From positions 12,790,001 to 12,854,000 of the forward strand of contig NC_135155.1 of the NCBI RefSeq assembly GCF_050948215.1: a stretch of 64,000 bases of DNA, written 5' to 3'. Below the pieces are notes generated by a model, which did not search any database, was not told where the DNA came from, and worked only from the letters and a program-made list of their open reading frames with translations. The position numbers and the translations under genes were made by a program. Position 1 is the first letter of the stretch. Every line of letters begins with the position of its first letter. The stretch comes from Halictus rubicundus. Taxonomy: Eukaryota; Arthropoda; Insecta; Hymenoptera; Halictidae. Below are positions 49,057 through 59,395 of the stretch, in pieces.

Positions 49057-51083
49057 ACTCGGAGGAAAAGCCCGGTCGCGTACACGAAGCTCGCAAGGTT
49101 ACAGCAAACCTGAAGCAAACCTAAGGCAAACCTAAAGCGGCCGAGGTCCGGTCGTTGAGAGTTGGTGTACGGTTTCATCCTTTGACCCACCTATCCGATG
49201 AACGATCGGCGCGAATAATCTTGTCGATCAATCGGCACGAGCAGTCCACTAGAAGTAGCATATTTGTATATTCCGAAAATTTTGACGTTATAACCGTCGA
49301 CCATAAAAATTAATGTAACTGAATATTTATACGAACGCGTTACAAGGCAACTTGGAGCGAACAATGTCGGATAATATATCATGTATATACATATACATAC
49401 ACATACAAACACACAACACACATGCCTATCATTTATAGCGGAACGGTTTAACACGTTGCGACGTTCAGCGTCGCGTCGAAAGGAAAGCCAGTCATTTTTC
49501 GGTGATGTGCAGACCAACGCTTGCATGCAACAGACGAGTCGTCCGCAACCCTAACTAGGAATGTCGCCATCAACCTCTCATCACAGCATCTCATGCACCA
49601 TCTCTTAACGGCCGGACTTTGCGGTCCTCGAAACGGTTTCAGAGCGCGAATATTCACCTGCTCGCCTAGCAGTTTAGAGATAAAACGAAGAAACAATTAT
49701 ATTCAACAGAGTTGGTAGACTCGGTATTAGTTGGATACAATTTTGAACGAGTGTCAAGCTCGGGCGAACACTTTGCTCTGCTCGCGGAAAACCGGACCAC
49801 AGAATGTATTTTACAGATGCGAAGCTGGAGTTTTTCAGATTTTTACAAAATATCCGAAACGTGCGAAAACGTGTGAAACAAGCCAATATTCAACGTGTAG
49901 TAATATAATATACATAACTTTCTAGTAGCTTGTCGACAAACGATAGTGTACTTAAAGATTGTGTTAGATGTAAAACTATTGTACTTAAACGATGAGTATG
50001 ATTTTCTTTAAAAAGTTATCTTCGTTGTATTCATACATTATATCGGTGTTTCTCAACCCGTTTGTCGCGAAAATATTGAACATTTTTCAGAATTTTGAAT
50101 AAGCTCTTCCTGAACATTTCATTGATCTTTCATCTTTCTACCGCCGACCGATCGAACGGAAAAGAAGAAATAAACATTTTTATTCGAAAGATTGCGATGC
50201 GTCGCATACATTTTATTAAATTTAAAGTGTGTCGCTCATCCAAATAGGTTTGGAAACACTGTATTAGATTTTTGAATATTGCCACACATTTTCCTAGAAT
50301 TGCTATGTAGTAGATTTATACATAATAAATATAGAACTACATAGAAAATATACATTATTTTTATACTGAGCTATGTAAAATATTCTAAATCGCATAAACT
50401 CTTGACCCGTTCCGTTTTGTACATTTCAATTTCATTACAATTTCTAACGTCAAGTACAAAAGATTGCAAACTTTACCGTCGAATAATCTTTAATTGTAAC
50501 TTTAATTTATCAACTATCAATTCGCCTCTGTAAAATGCTGTGTGGACGTTTAGAAGCGTTCGAACAAAGCGTGGGCCCAAAAGTATAGTTGTGCGCGATC
50601 TTTTCGGCTTACGTACATTCGTATAAATCCAACTGTAGCATGATTTTTATGGTGTCTTGTTAATCAACTTACCAGAGCAACAAGTTATGGCAATTTCGAG
50701 AACTATACAACTGTAGCATTTTAAACTATTTTATCAGAAGTATTTTGTACCAGCAAGTTTTTCTCTTGTTATAATATATGTCGCGAACATATGTCGAGAT
50801 ATATTACCGAACGATAAACGATGTTCAGCATATTTTAAATTCAGTTTTAGTAACGAGAGGACGTATCCAACTAAAGTAGAGTTACTAACTCTGAGCGCGA
50901 GGCTCCGAAAATCCGAAGCTGCCTTTTCTCCCCAACGAAATACTTGAAACACGTCCGGCCATGTGACTTCCAAATGGCGGAACGCGTTTCAGAACTTGGA
51001 AAGATTGAAACCAAGTAATTGAGTAAGGACGATGTCGAGGTCAGGCCATTGAATGACGAGGGAGTCAGGTGTGGAAAGGATTG
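49057..51083 (+). other. Likely 3' UTR and intergenic DNA
   Basis: Downstream of the exon 10 stop the sequence is AT-rich without a recognisable gene. A polyadenylation-type AATAAA at 50170-50175 may end the CCSER-like transcript. A CA/TA-rich patch lies at about 49381-49421. Confidence 0.4.
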
Positions 51084-51139
51084 TCTTAAAGCAGAGCCGG
51101 GCAACTGGCGGCCACATTGTTTCCCTCCCCTGTTCTCAG

Positions 51140-51618
51140 CAGTGTTGCCAGATGAGGGGAGGGAGCATGAATTGAGGGGAAAAAGTTACCCTCTCTCTGC
51201 CAGTACCGGAGCAGAGGCCCTGGCCGAAGCATAGGGGAATAGCGCGGTACAGTGAATTCTCATTATGAGTCAGTGTCAACCTTACAATTTGGAGTCAGTG
51301 GAACTACCTACATCACCGCGGTGAGAAGCCGAAGCTCGATAGCCGTCTCTCGAGCTATGTGCAATATTGTATCGGAGAAAGATATTTTCTCAGTCTTCTT
51401 GTCACTATCGCCTAGTAGTCATAGGCTTTTATGACTTGTAGACGGATATGACTGTTAGGTTTCCAGTGTGCCCTGTATATTTCAAATGCGACGCTCGGCG
51501 ATAACCTCAGATTTCGTCTAAAAGTCAGTCACCAGAACGGCCAAACTGACTCGTAACGAGAATTCACTGTAGAAGGAGAAATTAGAGTGGGGGAACAAAT
51601 CTTGATCTGGCGACTCTG
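51140..51618. mobile_element. hAT-like MITE, family A, copy 5 (middle of the nest)
   Basis: It begins CAGTGTTGCCAGATGAG and ends GATCTGGCGACTCTG, with perfect GTTCTCAG duplications (51132-51139 and 51619-51626). Removing the inner 320-bp element restores the same interior order as copies 2 and 4. Confidence 0.9.
51250..51569. mobile_element. TA-type element (innermost of the nest)
   Basis: Inverted ends CAGTGAATTCTCATTATGAG and CTCGTAACGAGAATTCACTG lie between TA dinucleotides (51248-51249 and 51570-51571). The interrupted family A sequence GCGCGGTA-GAAGG is duplicated only at TA, as expected for a Tc1/mariner-type insertion. At 320 bp it is non-coding, and no other copy was seen in the window. 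Confidence 0.85.
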
Positions 51619-51807
51619 GTTCTCAGTGCCTACCAGCGTCTCCCACCATTCCACTGGTACTTTATGAATGAAGTAGTGTGCGGCCCGCGGGACCCAGTTC
51701 TCCGGCTCTGGAGATAAAGTCAAGCTAGAAGTGGTGTTGAAGAGTGGGAGAACCGGCTAAGTAATGGCGGGTGTCGCTCGAAGAAGTTATCCGGCTCTGC
51801 CTTGGAG

Positions 51808-53262
51808 TATAAAAACATGAACAAGTAAATCGAAGAAGTATTTCTTAATTACGTCTGCGGTATAAATAGTACTTCTTTAAACTTTAAACGATCACTTTGT
51901 ACCTTGTTTTCCGGAAAAGGAGACTTTGAATTAATTTGAATGACAAATTCTCTGGTATTATTGAAAATTAAACAACTACTGAAAATTGACAGAAACTTCT
52001 CTTAATATTTTCATGATCAATTGACATTCCATTTAACGTCTTTGTTCGTAAGATAACTTCAACTTTTTAGCAGATAGAATAATATTATTCGAGGAGTCGT
52101 TACGTTTTAAAGTATTTATAGATTAGTCCCTACGTGAACATTGAAAGTTATTGTTGCATTACGCTAAAAATCTTTCTTACAATTTACGGCTGTGATCACA
52201 AGGGGAATATTGTTAGCAACGGAAGAGTTAAGATTCTGGCGAAATGGCTGGGTAAGCAAAATCCTACTCCACTGTCTCTCGGCGGCTCGACTTTAGACAC
52301 AGTCCGCGACATTTTCAGTCTGCATATAGCATTTCCAGAAATACGCAGTTTCGGATAATGAGTTTTGCGCGATAAGGCAATCGAGGTACGCCTAGATCAA
52401 CGTTTACATGGAGCTCTTGTCCGTACACTTGACTGCGTTGTAAATTTCATATTTGTACATTTTTTTACAATTTATCTTAATTGTAATTTATTCCATTGTT
52501 TGTTAGTAAGATCATATTTGGTGCTATTAAATTTGTTTAGTTCACGATATTTGGAATCTCTTGAATTGTAGACACGATTGGTATTGGAGGGATGAGAACT
52601 AGGTTTCGGCTTTTGTTTCGGACCAACCAATCCGAAATGGAAGATCTGCTTAGGAACGACTAAAATAGTGAACAATGTCGGTGAGAACAGATACGCAGTA
52701 CAACGGGAAGCGCACAAATCACCGTACAACTATAGATTGCGACACGAGTAGGTCGCAACATAGTCTTTTCATTGAGTCCTCTATCCTAGCATGCGCAGGA
52801 TGCAAAGAAATATTGTCGTAGCTTTTATCGGTGAAAAGTTCATGGAAATAATGAATGAAAATGATTTATTCGAATCTTGGTCAGAATCCGCATTCTCACC
52901 TTCAAAGCGCTCCATTTAACACCTGTACGGTTAATCGAAAACAGTGCTGCAGTTTCTCGTTTCAAATGCTTTTATTTATCACGTTCGTTCTTTCCAGTTG
53001 ATCTTTGTATCGTCAAAGATGTTTGGATTGGCTGTCTAGATCAATGCTACTGAAAATCAGCACGAGAAAAGAAAAGTCCCACAAGAGTATGTATGTATAC
53101 AAGTACAATATATACAAGTACAAATTCGAAATTGTTATTACAGAATTATAATGCTACATGCGTACTGTACAATACATAAAAAGTCAAATTATAATGCTTC
53201 TCGTCTTTTATATTTTGTCAAGAGACAGGTATAGTTAATTTGTTATCAACGGCAGTAGAATC
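51808..53262. other. Intergenic DNA, no gene seen
   Basis: AT-rich sequence with short open frames lacking domains. Nothing else could be supported. Confidence 0.5.
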
Positions 53263-53270
53263 ATCTACAT

Positions 53271-53361
53271 CAGGCCCGGGCAACTTTTCCCGAAGCAGAA
53301 GAAACCCAGGAGCAGAGAGAGGAGTCGTCTGTGGCTCGCGAGCCGTAAGTTGCCCAGGCCT
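53271..53361. mobile_element. hAT-like MITE, family B, copy 3 (91 bp)
   Basis: Ends CAGGCCCGGGCAACTT and AAGTTGCCCAGGCCTG are the same as in copy 1. Flanks ATCTACAT and ATCCACAT are an 8-bp duplication with one transition. The interior is only about 60 bp, so it is a deletion derivative. Confidence 0.9.
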
Positions 53362-54278
53362 GATCCACATATACGAGCTACAACGCAACATTTCTTTACA
53401 CTCTGTGTCTTGTTCTTGCTAAAGGAGATCGCAGTCTGAATGAGGTACATGGAGGTAACAGTATAACGAGGTATTAAAATCAGAGGAATTATAAAGAGAA
53501 GCTCCTCTTATAGGTCCGGGCCAGCAAGAGTCCTCGAGTGTAAAACCGTCCTTAACATTTAAACAAATTTCAGTGCCGGTCTAGAAGAGAACATAATTCA
53601 GAAGGGAGTTGGTTTGTGCTGTCTTACTGACAAAATCATTTCTATCGACTGTTGAACCTAAACTTCTTAAAACCTCGCTGGTTTTATCACCTCGATATAT
53701 TGGTAACTCCAAATATGTCAACGAGACAATATCACATGTATGTTTGAAAATATGTGCTAGCGGTAGCGCGCCGATCAATCAGCCATTGTTCTCTTTGATT
53801 TTGCCGAAATTACGACGTCCATGCGCATCGCGATACGACGTATAGCTTAGCACGTTGACTATCGACCCACCGCCCTGAAATGCCCCACAAAACTACGTGA
53901 TTTGGTTAATAAAACCGGAACGAAAGAATTGCGATTCATCACTTCGATTACTCTCTTAACCTTTTAAGATCCTACTGAATTCTACTGAAATCCAGTTTAC
54001 CGAAACATATCATAACAGAACCACGTTTTTATACTTGAACAAAGAATTGTGTCACTCACATACGAGCGATGTGATAGTTAACGTGTCAAGCATCTGTACA
54101 AGCATTACTGATCTTGATCTTCAGATCTCTGAAGTGACTAATTCTCGGATCTTTGAAGGTCACCATTCCGCACATCTCGCGACTTGGAAAAGTGTGGGAC
54201 TTTGTTTTCTAAGTTTTTAATCGTTCTGGGTCTGGATGAAAACCGGTCATTAAGATTTTTCGTTTCTAAATGAGTTAA

Positions 54279-54724
54279 CCCTCCGTATGCTTTGCCGGGG
54301 TCATTCGTGACCCGTCGCGGTAGCGGAGAGGACAAGCTCGAGCGATCGTCAATATGTACAACTTTATTCCGATATAAGACGACGCTTTTTATTTCGACAT
54401 AAGAAAATCGCTATCCCTTCTTCCTTTTTTTGAAGTTGTTCGCTCGAGACCGCTTAGTGTCAGAACGGGAGGATATGTCATAGTTTATCCTTTGCCAATG
54501 AAAGATATCGCTAAAGGATGCTGTTCGGCCGACCACTTCATAGTTTGCCTGCTATTATTCGAGCCTCTATTGCATTCTCTACAAAGTCGAGCCGCTCTCA
54601 TCCGAAATAAGACGAAAGTCGGACCCGAACCATCGTCTTATATCGGAATAAAACTGTATTAGTGAAATATCAGTGTGTCAGAAATGACCCCGGCATAGGC
54701 CTAGAACTTGCAGAAGTCCGAGGG
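54279..54724. mobile_element. TTAA-type (piggyBac-like) non-autonomous element, copy 2
   Basis: The element is flanked by perfect TTAA on both sides (54275-54278 and 54725-54728). It starts CCCTCCGTATGC and ends AAGTCCGAGGG. Subterminal GCCGGGGTCATTCGTGAC on the left is inverted in CAGAAATGACCCCGGCATAG on the right. A diverged copy lies inverted at 15382-15740. TTAA duplication and CCC ends are typical of piggyBac. Confidence 0.8.
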
Positions 54725-54728
54725 TTAA

Positions 54729-56090
54729 TGTGCAACAAAAGTGAGCAAAGTGGTCACTCACAATTGCAACAACGTTCCATAACTTCAAGGATATATCGTG
54801 GGTACATGCAATAATATTAATGTGTCTACCCTTAACGCACAGTAACGTTGTTTAACAAATTTTGTGACGATACGTATTGCGCGATTGTTCTACACTGATA
54901 GACCTAACCGAAGATTTCGACTGAGATCATGTTTGGACTGATTTTCATCGGAGAAGCCTCCGGGACTCTGTTGGTAAAGCTTTCTTGAAGGTGCAATGTA
55001 AAATATAAAAATTCTTACCGAAAACGCTCTGACTCTTCTAGACGATCCGCGTAGTTAAGGAGCTAAGTAAGTGACTGTTAAATAAAGTTATTAAACTAAC
55101 ATGCGTGCTGTTAAAGTGACCTTCGATATTTATTATTTGGTATTAGGCTACTTGTATCTGAACAGCATAGAAATGTCCTAAAAAATCGACATGCGTCCTA
55201 TAACGAAAAATAAAAAGCTAACAAAAGAATTGTTAATATTGCGAGGCGAAAGAACTCGATGAAAGTCGCTGGACAATAAGTCCCTTTCAGCTTTTCTTTT
55301 TGATAACGACTACGGTACCGACAGTCCTTCCGCGATCTCTCCCCCCCCCCCCCATTTCATATTCGTAAACTCATAGAAACTATAAAAACATTACTCGAAA
55401 CACTTTGTGGAGATTAAATCAGCTTACTCTTGGAGAAATATCGCTACCACAAGTAACATATTCGAGCAATCGTGGCCAACTTTACTTTTAGGAAAGAGCT
55501 ATCAGAATAAATGCTTCCTGGTACGCTCGCACGTTCCGACTTTATGCTGGCTTCCGATCTCAGTCGTCTGTAGTATGGTACCTGCAACGCTTTCAACGAT
55601 CTCGGTCGCTTGTCATTATAATTAGGCATTGTTTAATTAAAATTTTAAACAAATCTTTTAACGTTGTATCTGAATAAGCATTTAATGGAATAAAAAGTAT
55701 CACGCAAATGAACACAGTCTGATGTATGATCTTTCGGCTAAGTAGAGGTGTTAGCGTTCATCATGGTAGCAGTTACGTTCCGGCATGTTTTCAACATTAA
55801 AGTTTGTATTTTTATAAGTGCATACACATTTTCTTGCTGACAAATATTTTATATATATATTTTCTTATTTATATTTATAGTTTATACTTTTCGTTTTCCA
55901 TTTTTTACAACTAGAGTTTGCAACTACAAAATTGGAAAAAATAAAATGCGTATTACAATTAATATTATACTTAATTTAAATTAATTGGAGATTTTGTATA
56001 TAAGATTTATATGTTAGTTACATATTTCATATTAAACAATTAAGCTGTACATTCTAATCCTGGTTAAAAAAAATAATGTTCCTTTTGGTT
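54729..56090. other. Intergenic DNA, no gene seen
   Basis: The stretch is AT-rich. A run of about 13 C residues lies at 55341-55353. No gene or clear transposon ends were found. Confidence 0.5.
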
Positions 56091-56102
56091 TTATCCAATA
56101 AG

Positions 56103-56164
56103 CTGCTCGGTTCTGTTCCTTGCTAGAAACTGCTCGGTTCTGTTCCTTGCTAGAAGCTGCTCGG
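56103..56164. repeat. 27-bp tandem repeat, about 2.3 copies
   Basis: The unit CTGCTCGGTTCTGTTCCTTG plus CTAGAAR is repeated twice almost perfectly, followed by a partial third copy. Its GGTTCTGTTCC core is shared with the larger minisatellite 190 bp downstream. Confidence 0.85.
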
Positions 56165-56355
56165 TCACCGACGAGATATATATAAAGACTGCCAGCCTTA
56201 CGGGAGAACGTGTCGCTCGAAAAATACGGTGTTTTCTACTGCCCTCTAGGATAGATTTTGGCTGGAGTAAGAAACAGAAGGCCAACGACGGTATTTCGTC
56301 GGTGCAGAAGACCACTAAAAAAATTCTCGTCGGTGAGAAGTTGAAAAGCTAAAAA

Positions 56356-56511
56356 GCTAAAAAGTTGATGCAGGTTCTGCTCCGGGCTAAAAAGATAATG
56401 CAGGTTCTGTTCCAGGCTAAAAATATGATGCGGGTTCTAATACAGGCTAAAATATGATACAGGTTCTGGTCCAAGCTAAAAAAATGATGCAGATTCTGAT
56501 CCAGGCTAAAA
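56356..56511. repeat. 30-bp minisatellite, five units
   Basis: Five tandem units of 29-30 bp follow the pattern GCTAAAAA..GATGCAGGTTCT..TCCAG, with a partial sixth. Units have diverged by substitutions, not indels, apart from one 29-bp unit. The reading frames through it on the minus strand are repeat artefacts. It lies just beyond the 3' end of Slimp. Confidence 0.85.
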
Positions 56512-56641
56512 ATTAGACTAGGGGGCAGCACTATACCGGTGACACTAAATTCCCGGGCGTGAGCAGTTTCATTTCCACTCTGTTATCAAATAACAGATCA
56601 CCGGTTCAATAACTTTCTCTACTTTTCCGTCATCTCAAATA

Positions 56642-56647
56642 TTTATT
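56642..56647 (-). terminator. Polyadenylation signal candidate for Slimp
   Basis: AATAAA on the minus strand lies 126 bp after the Slimp stop codon. It is the nearest canonical signal downstream and is a plausible end for the Slimp transcript, or for a ZNF593-Slimp transcript. Confidence 0.5.
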
Positions 56648-56772
56648 CCGAAATATGTACACAGTTCATAACAAACATAAATCGACATCCACAAAGGAAT
56701 TAACATATGTATATACATCTGAATGTACATAAATTACGTACAAAAATGTAATCTCTTAAAATATCCTCAATT

Positions 56773-58218
56773 TCAAACCAGAGAATGATCTATGGGTGCA
56801 CATTCAGCAATTTTCTTTGGAATAACAAACTTCTCCGGGTCCTGCTCCAATAAACATCCTAACAGCCTTGGCACTGACATCACAGTGCCAGATATCACCA
56901 AGGGATAGTCTTTTCCACCATGTATTGAATATGCAATTAACAGTCTCTTGCTAAAGTAGCTACCACACATAGAAATGTGTCCAACTTCAATATACTGTTT
57001 TGAGTACGGCGACCATAGTTCGAAAGAGACACGCATGGACTCCCAAGGTTTCAATTCTGAAGCAGATCTCACAACGACTTGATAATGATCGCAGACATTG
57101 TCGTACAACTTAGACATTGTATTTAATAGTCTCTCGAACTGGTCCTGGTACTCGGAACTGTTTCCATCCTTGACCATAGTAAACACATGTGCAGCAGAGG
57201 CCTGACACACGGTAAACAAACCAGTTGGTGTAGAAGTCGGTGGGAAAGGAGTGTACTGTCTCCCAGTAGCAAAATACCTCAGTGGAAAATAATTATGGTT
57301 AATCAACTGCTTCGAGTGCATGGCTAGAAAAGACATCAAGCTTGCACTTCCAACAAGGTGCATGTTGTTCGAAGATTTGTTGTCCGCTTCGTTATGGTTA
57401 TCTATCACAAAGGCATGCATTGGGTCCTCATGATTCAAGCCAGACCCCTCCACTACCAGGCTGCGACTGAAGTCTGAGCCTGTCACTCTGATCATGTTAT
57501 CCTCACTAAAAATCTTCCCAGCATAGCTCAAAGCACCCAACTCAAACAGAGCTGCATCGTTGCACAGATAATATTGCATGGGGTTCTTGTATTCCAATAG
57601 ACCAAGGTTCTTTCCAATTTCTACGTGGCCCTTGCTTTCCACTTCTAGAGACTCGCTCAACTGTCCAATGGTTTTTGTTACAACTGGAGTGTGCAGCGGT
57701 GTCTTTTCGTTCAGGTTGTTTGGTAGCTTCAGCATCTCCTCGATGATGCTTTCGCTCATATCCCACACGACGTCTCTGATAGCCTTGAAGTCTTCCTTCA
57801 GTATTATGAACTGACGTCTCAACTCGGTTGCTTTTGCCTGTTCCACAGCTGTCAAATCCTCTCTCATGTAATGCTTCAGCTGTTGCCCTAAGTCGTTCAA
57901 TTTATCCTGTAGGTCGTTTTTATCCGCGCTCACTGATTTGTACAGCTCCCATATTTCCTTAACGTCCCTTGCGTTTATCTTCAGGCCTCGAGAGGTTAGA
58001 TCCTTTTGGAATTTATCGAGATTAGACAACTTGTCATCAAAGTCTAAGTACGGAGAGATATACGAAAAGATTTCCATGCCCTTCCTTCCTGAAACGAATA
58101 AACACGAGGAATAGTGTTTGTTCAGACTTAAGGGGGCACCAACATGTTTTGAAACTACATGTTCCAAGAGATTATGAACCATGCAGGTCCGTGCAATGCG
58201 AAGTATATTGTTTGTCAT
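56773..58218 (-). CDS. Slimp: SLIMP, seryl-tRNA synthetase-like insect mitochondrial protein
   Basis: This intronless frame of 481 residues resembles a mitochondrial SerRS in overall architecture. It has a basic N-terminus compatible with mitochondrial import, a long helical arm (about 65-165) and a class II synthetase core (about 200-460). The catalytic motifs are degenerate. Where SerRS enzymes have FRxE in motif 2, this protein has FATG (316-319). The C-terminal MSVPRLLGCLLEQ keeps an arginine in the motif 3 position. This matches SLIMP, a metazoan SerRS paralogue best studied in Drosophila. There it does not aminoacylate but is needed in mitochondria, associating with mitochondrial SerRS2 and mtDNA maintenance. 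The length fits the fly protein. ATG at 58218 is the first ATG of an open frame. The ZNF593-like gene ends 77 bp upstream on the same strand. Confidence 0.92.
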   Translation of the reverse strand: MTNNILRIARTCMVHNLLEHVVSKHVGAPLSLNKHYSSCLFVSGRKGMEIFSYISPYLDFDDKLSNLDKFQKDLTSRGLKINARDVKEIWELYKSVSADKNDLQDKLNDLGQQLKHYMREDLTAVEQAKATELRRQFIILKEDFKAIRDVVWDMSESIIEEMLKLPNNLNEKTPLHTPVVTKTIGQLSESLEVESKGHVEIGKNLGLLEYKNPMQYYLCNDAALFELGALSYAGKIFSEDNMIRVTGSDFSRSLVVEGSGLNHEDPMHAFVIDNHNEADNKSSNNMHLVGSASLMSFLAMHSKQLINHNYFPLRYFATGRQYTPFPPTSTPTGLFTVCQASAAHVFTMVKDGNSSEYQDQFERLLNTMSKLYDNVCDHYQVVVRSASELKPWESMRVSFELWSPYSKQYIEVGHISMCGSYFSKRLLIAYSIHGGKDYPLVISGTVMSVPRLLGCLLEQDPEKFVIPKKIAECAPIDHSLV

Positions 58219-58295
58219 TATTGGAGCGTCAACACTGAATTTTCTTCGTGGAGTGTATTTAAACAGCAGCAGTCGTTTTATATAGAAAATTATTT

Positions 58296-58536
58296 CTATG
58301 CTTCAATTTTTGCTATTTTGGTTTGTGGTGCAATATCCGATTCTGTATCCATTTTGAAACTGCCACGGGTTATAGTGTCAATTTTTCTTTTCTGGGGAGC
58401 AACATAATTTCCTTTTCCAGCAGCTCGCTCAGATTCCTCTATGCTATAGGGTTCTAATTCGAGCGCTTTTAATCTCCTCTTATGAACTTTCGTGGTGAAA
58501 TGGTCTGAGAGTGCTGTGTTGTTTATGAAATGCCTC
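58296..58536 (-). CDS. ZNF593: ZNF593-like gene, exon 3
   Basis: The acceptor TTCTTTTACAG is followed by the histidine half of the finger (RHFINNTALSDHF), the RRLKALELEPYSIEESERAA motif, a basic tail and TAG at 58296-58298. Confidence 0.93.
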
Positions 58537-59395
58537 CTGTAAAAGAAAAATAGATTAGCAAATGATCTTATGAAGCCTGAATTGATGTTAGAAACGTGGC
58601 TTTAAACCATTGTTTGTTAGCATAAGCTCTGCACAATGTTTACATTCAATGTTGTGTACATATTTTGTGTCATAACGAGTATACTCGTCAAAACAGCTAT
58701 AATTCAAACAGCGGTTAATTTTTGCGACGCAACTTAGGTACACATTTTTCAAAGAGGTCGCAACACCTAACTGGTTAAAAAAATTATTCAGCATATACAT
58801 TTTCATCGAATGTATATGTGTATCATATGTGTCTATACTATGTCGTCGACTGTATATAAAAATTAAATTTGTATTGCAATGTTTCGAATGCACACAAAGT
58901 TAGGTTAGGTCGCGAAGAATTTGTACTGCAGCAACTAATTTAAATAAAAAGCGCAGAGAAATTCTTTGAGCGCATAAAAACTTAGGTTAGGTAGCAAAGA
59001 ATTTGTACTATGTCAACTAATTTAAATAGAAATACAGTGCAATACTTTGAGCACACAAAAAGTTAGGTTAGGTCACCAGAAATTATACAAGAGTTGAATG
59101 ATAACTCACGCGCAATGTACACAATAAAATTGGCCGGCTCCAGGTTTGTCAAGATCTACTTCTTGATTTATTAAATTCTTCACATTTTCATCTTTCAAGT
59201 CCTCATCGATCTAAAATAAAGGATATCCTAGAATAATTGCCGATCGTTGGAGAGTTTCACTCACGTGACACACGTGCTGTTGAGTATGGTTATACTATTG
59301 CAAACCTCGTCCAAATCTTTCGTTCTTCTTTTCGTTCGCCAGCCTTTCTTCAAATGTGTATCTCCTCTGTGGTATTTTTTTCGTTTGTAAGTCAT
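58296..59395 (-). CDS. ZNF593: ZNF593-type zinc-finger protein (three-exon gene, span)
   Basis: Exons at 59306-59395, 59110-59210 and 58296-58536 join in phase to 144 codons, that is 143 residues. The N-terminus is strongly basic (MTYKRKKYHRGDTHLKKGWR) and is followed by an acidic linker. A single C2H2 finger of the C-x2-C-x12-H-x5-H (JAZ-like) form spans residues 61-82, and the EPYSIEESERAAG motif follows. These are hallmarks of ZNF593/yeast Bud20 proteins, nuclear shuttling factors of 60S pre-ribosome export. Human ZNF593 has 134 residues. The short spacing to Slimp suggests shared transcription. Confidence 0.93.
58900..59075. repeat. 81-82-bp tandem repeat with TTAGGTTAGG core
   Basis: Three occurrences of TTAGGTTAGGT at 58900, 58982 and 59063 head units containing AAAGAATTTGTACT and CAACTAATTTAAATA. 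The repeat lies in intron 2 of the ZNF593-like gene. TTAGG is the ancestral insect telomere motif, but two adjacent units are common by chance in insect DNA. Confidence 0.7.
59110..59210 (-). CDS. ZNF593: ZNF593-like gene, exon 2
   Basis: It lies between acceptor TTATTTTAG and donor GTGAGT and encodes the acidic linker and the first half of the finger (GAGQFYCVHCA). It leaves in phase 2. Confidence 0.93.
59306..59395 (-). CDS. ZNF593: ZNF593-like gene, exon 1
   Basis: It encodes the 30-residue basic N-terminus from ATG (59393-59395) to LDE and ends in phase 0 at donor GTTTGC. That donor is weaker than usual (GTTTG), yet the joined frame reads a family-typical TKRRTKDLDEIDEDL sequence across the junction. 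Confidence 0.88.

Larger units (their letters stand above)
51092..51799. mobile_element. Outer element of a triple nest (family B-like hAT)
   Basis: The left end CAGAGCCGGGCAACTGG and right end AAGTTATCCGGCTCTG are inverted and resemble family B. Flanks TCTTAAAG (51084-51091) and CCTTGGAG (51800-51807) match at five of eight positions; all differences are transitions, consistent with an old insertion. A family A element sits inside it. Confidence 0.65.

Noticed and set aside
58900..59075. True interstitial telomere array
   Set aside because: Only two adjacent TTAGG units occur per repeat and the rest of the unit is unrelated, so I call it a tandem repeat and not a telomere array.
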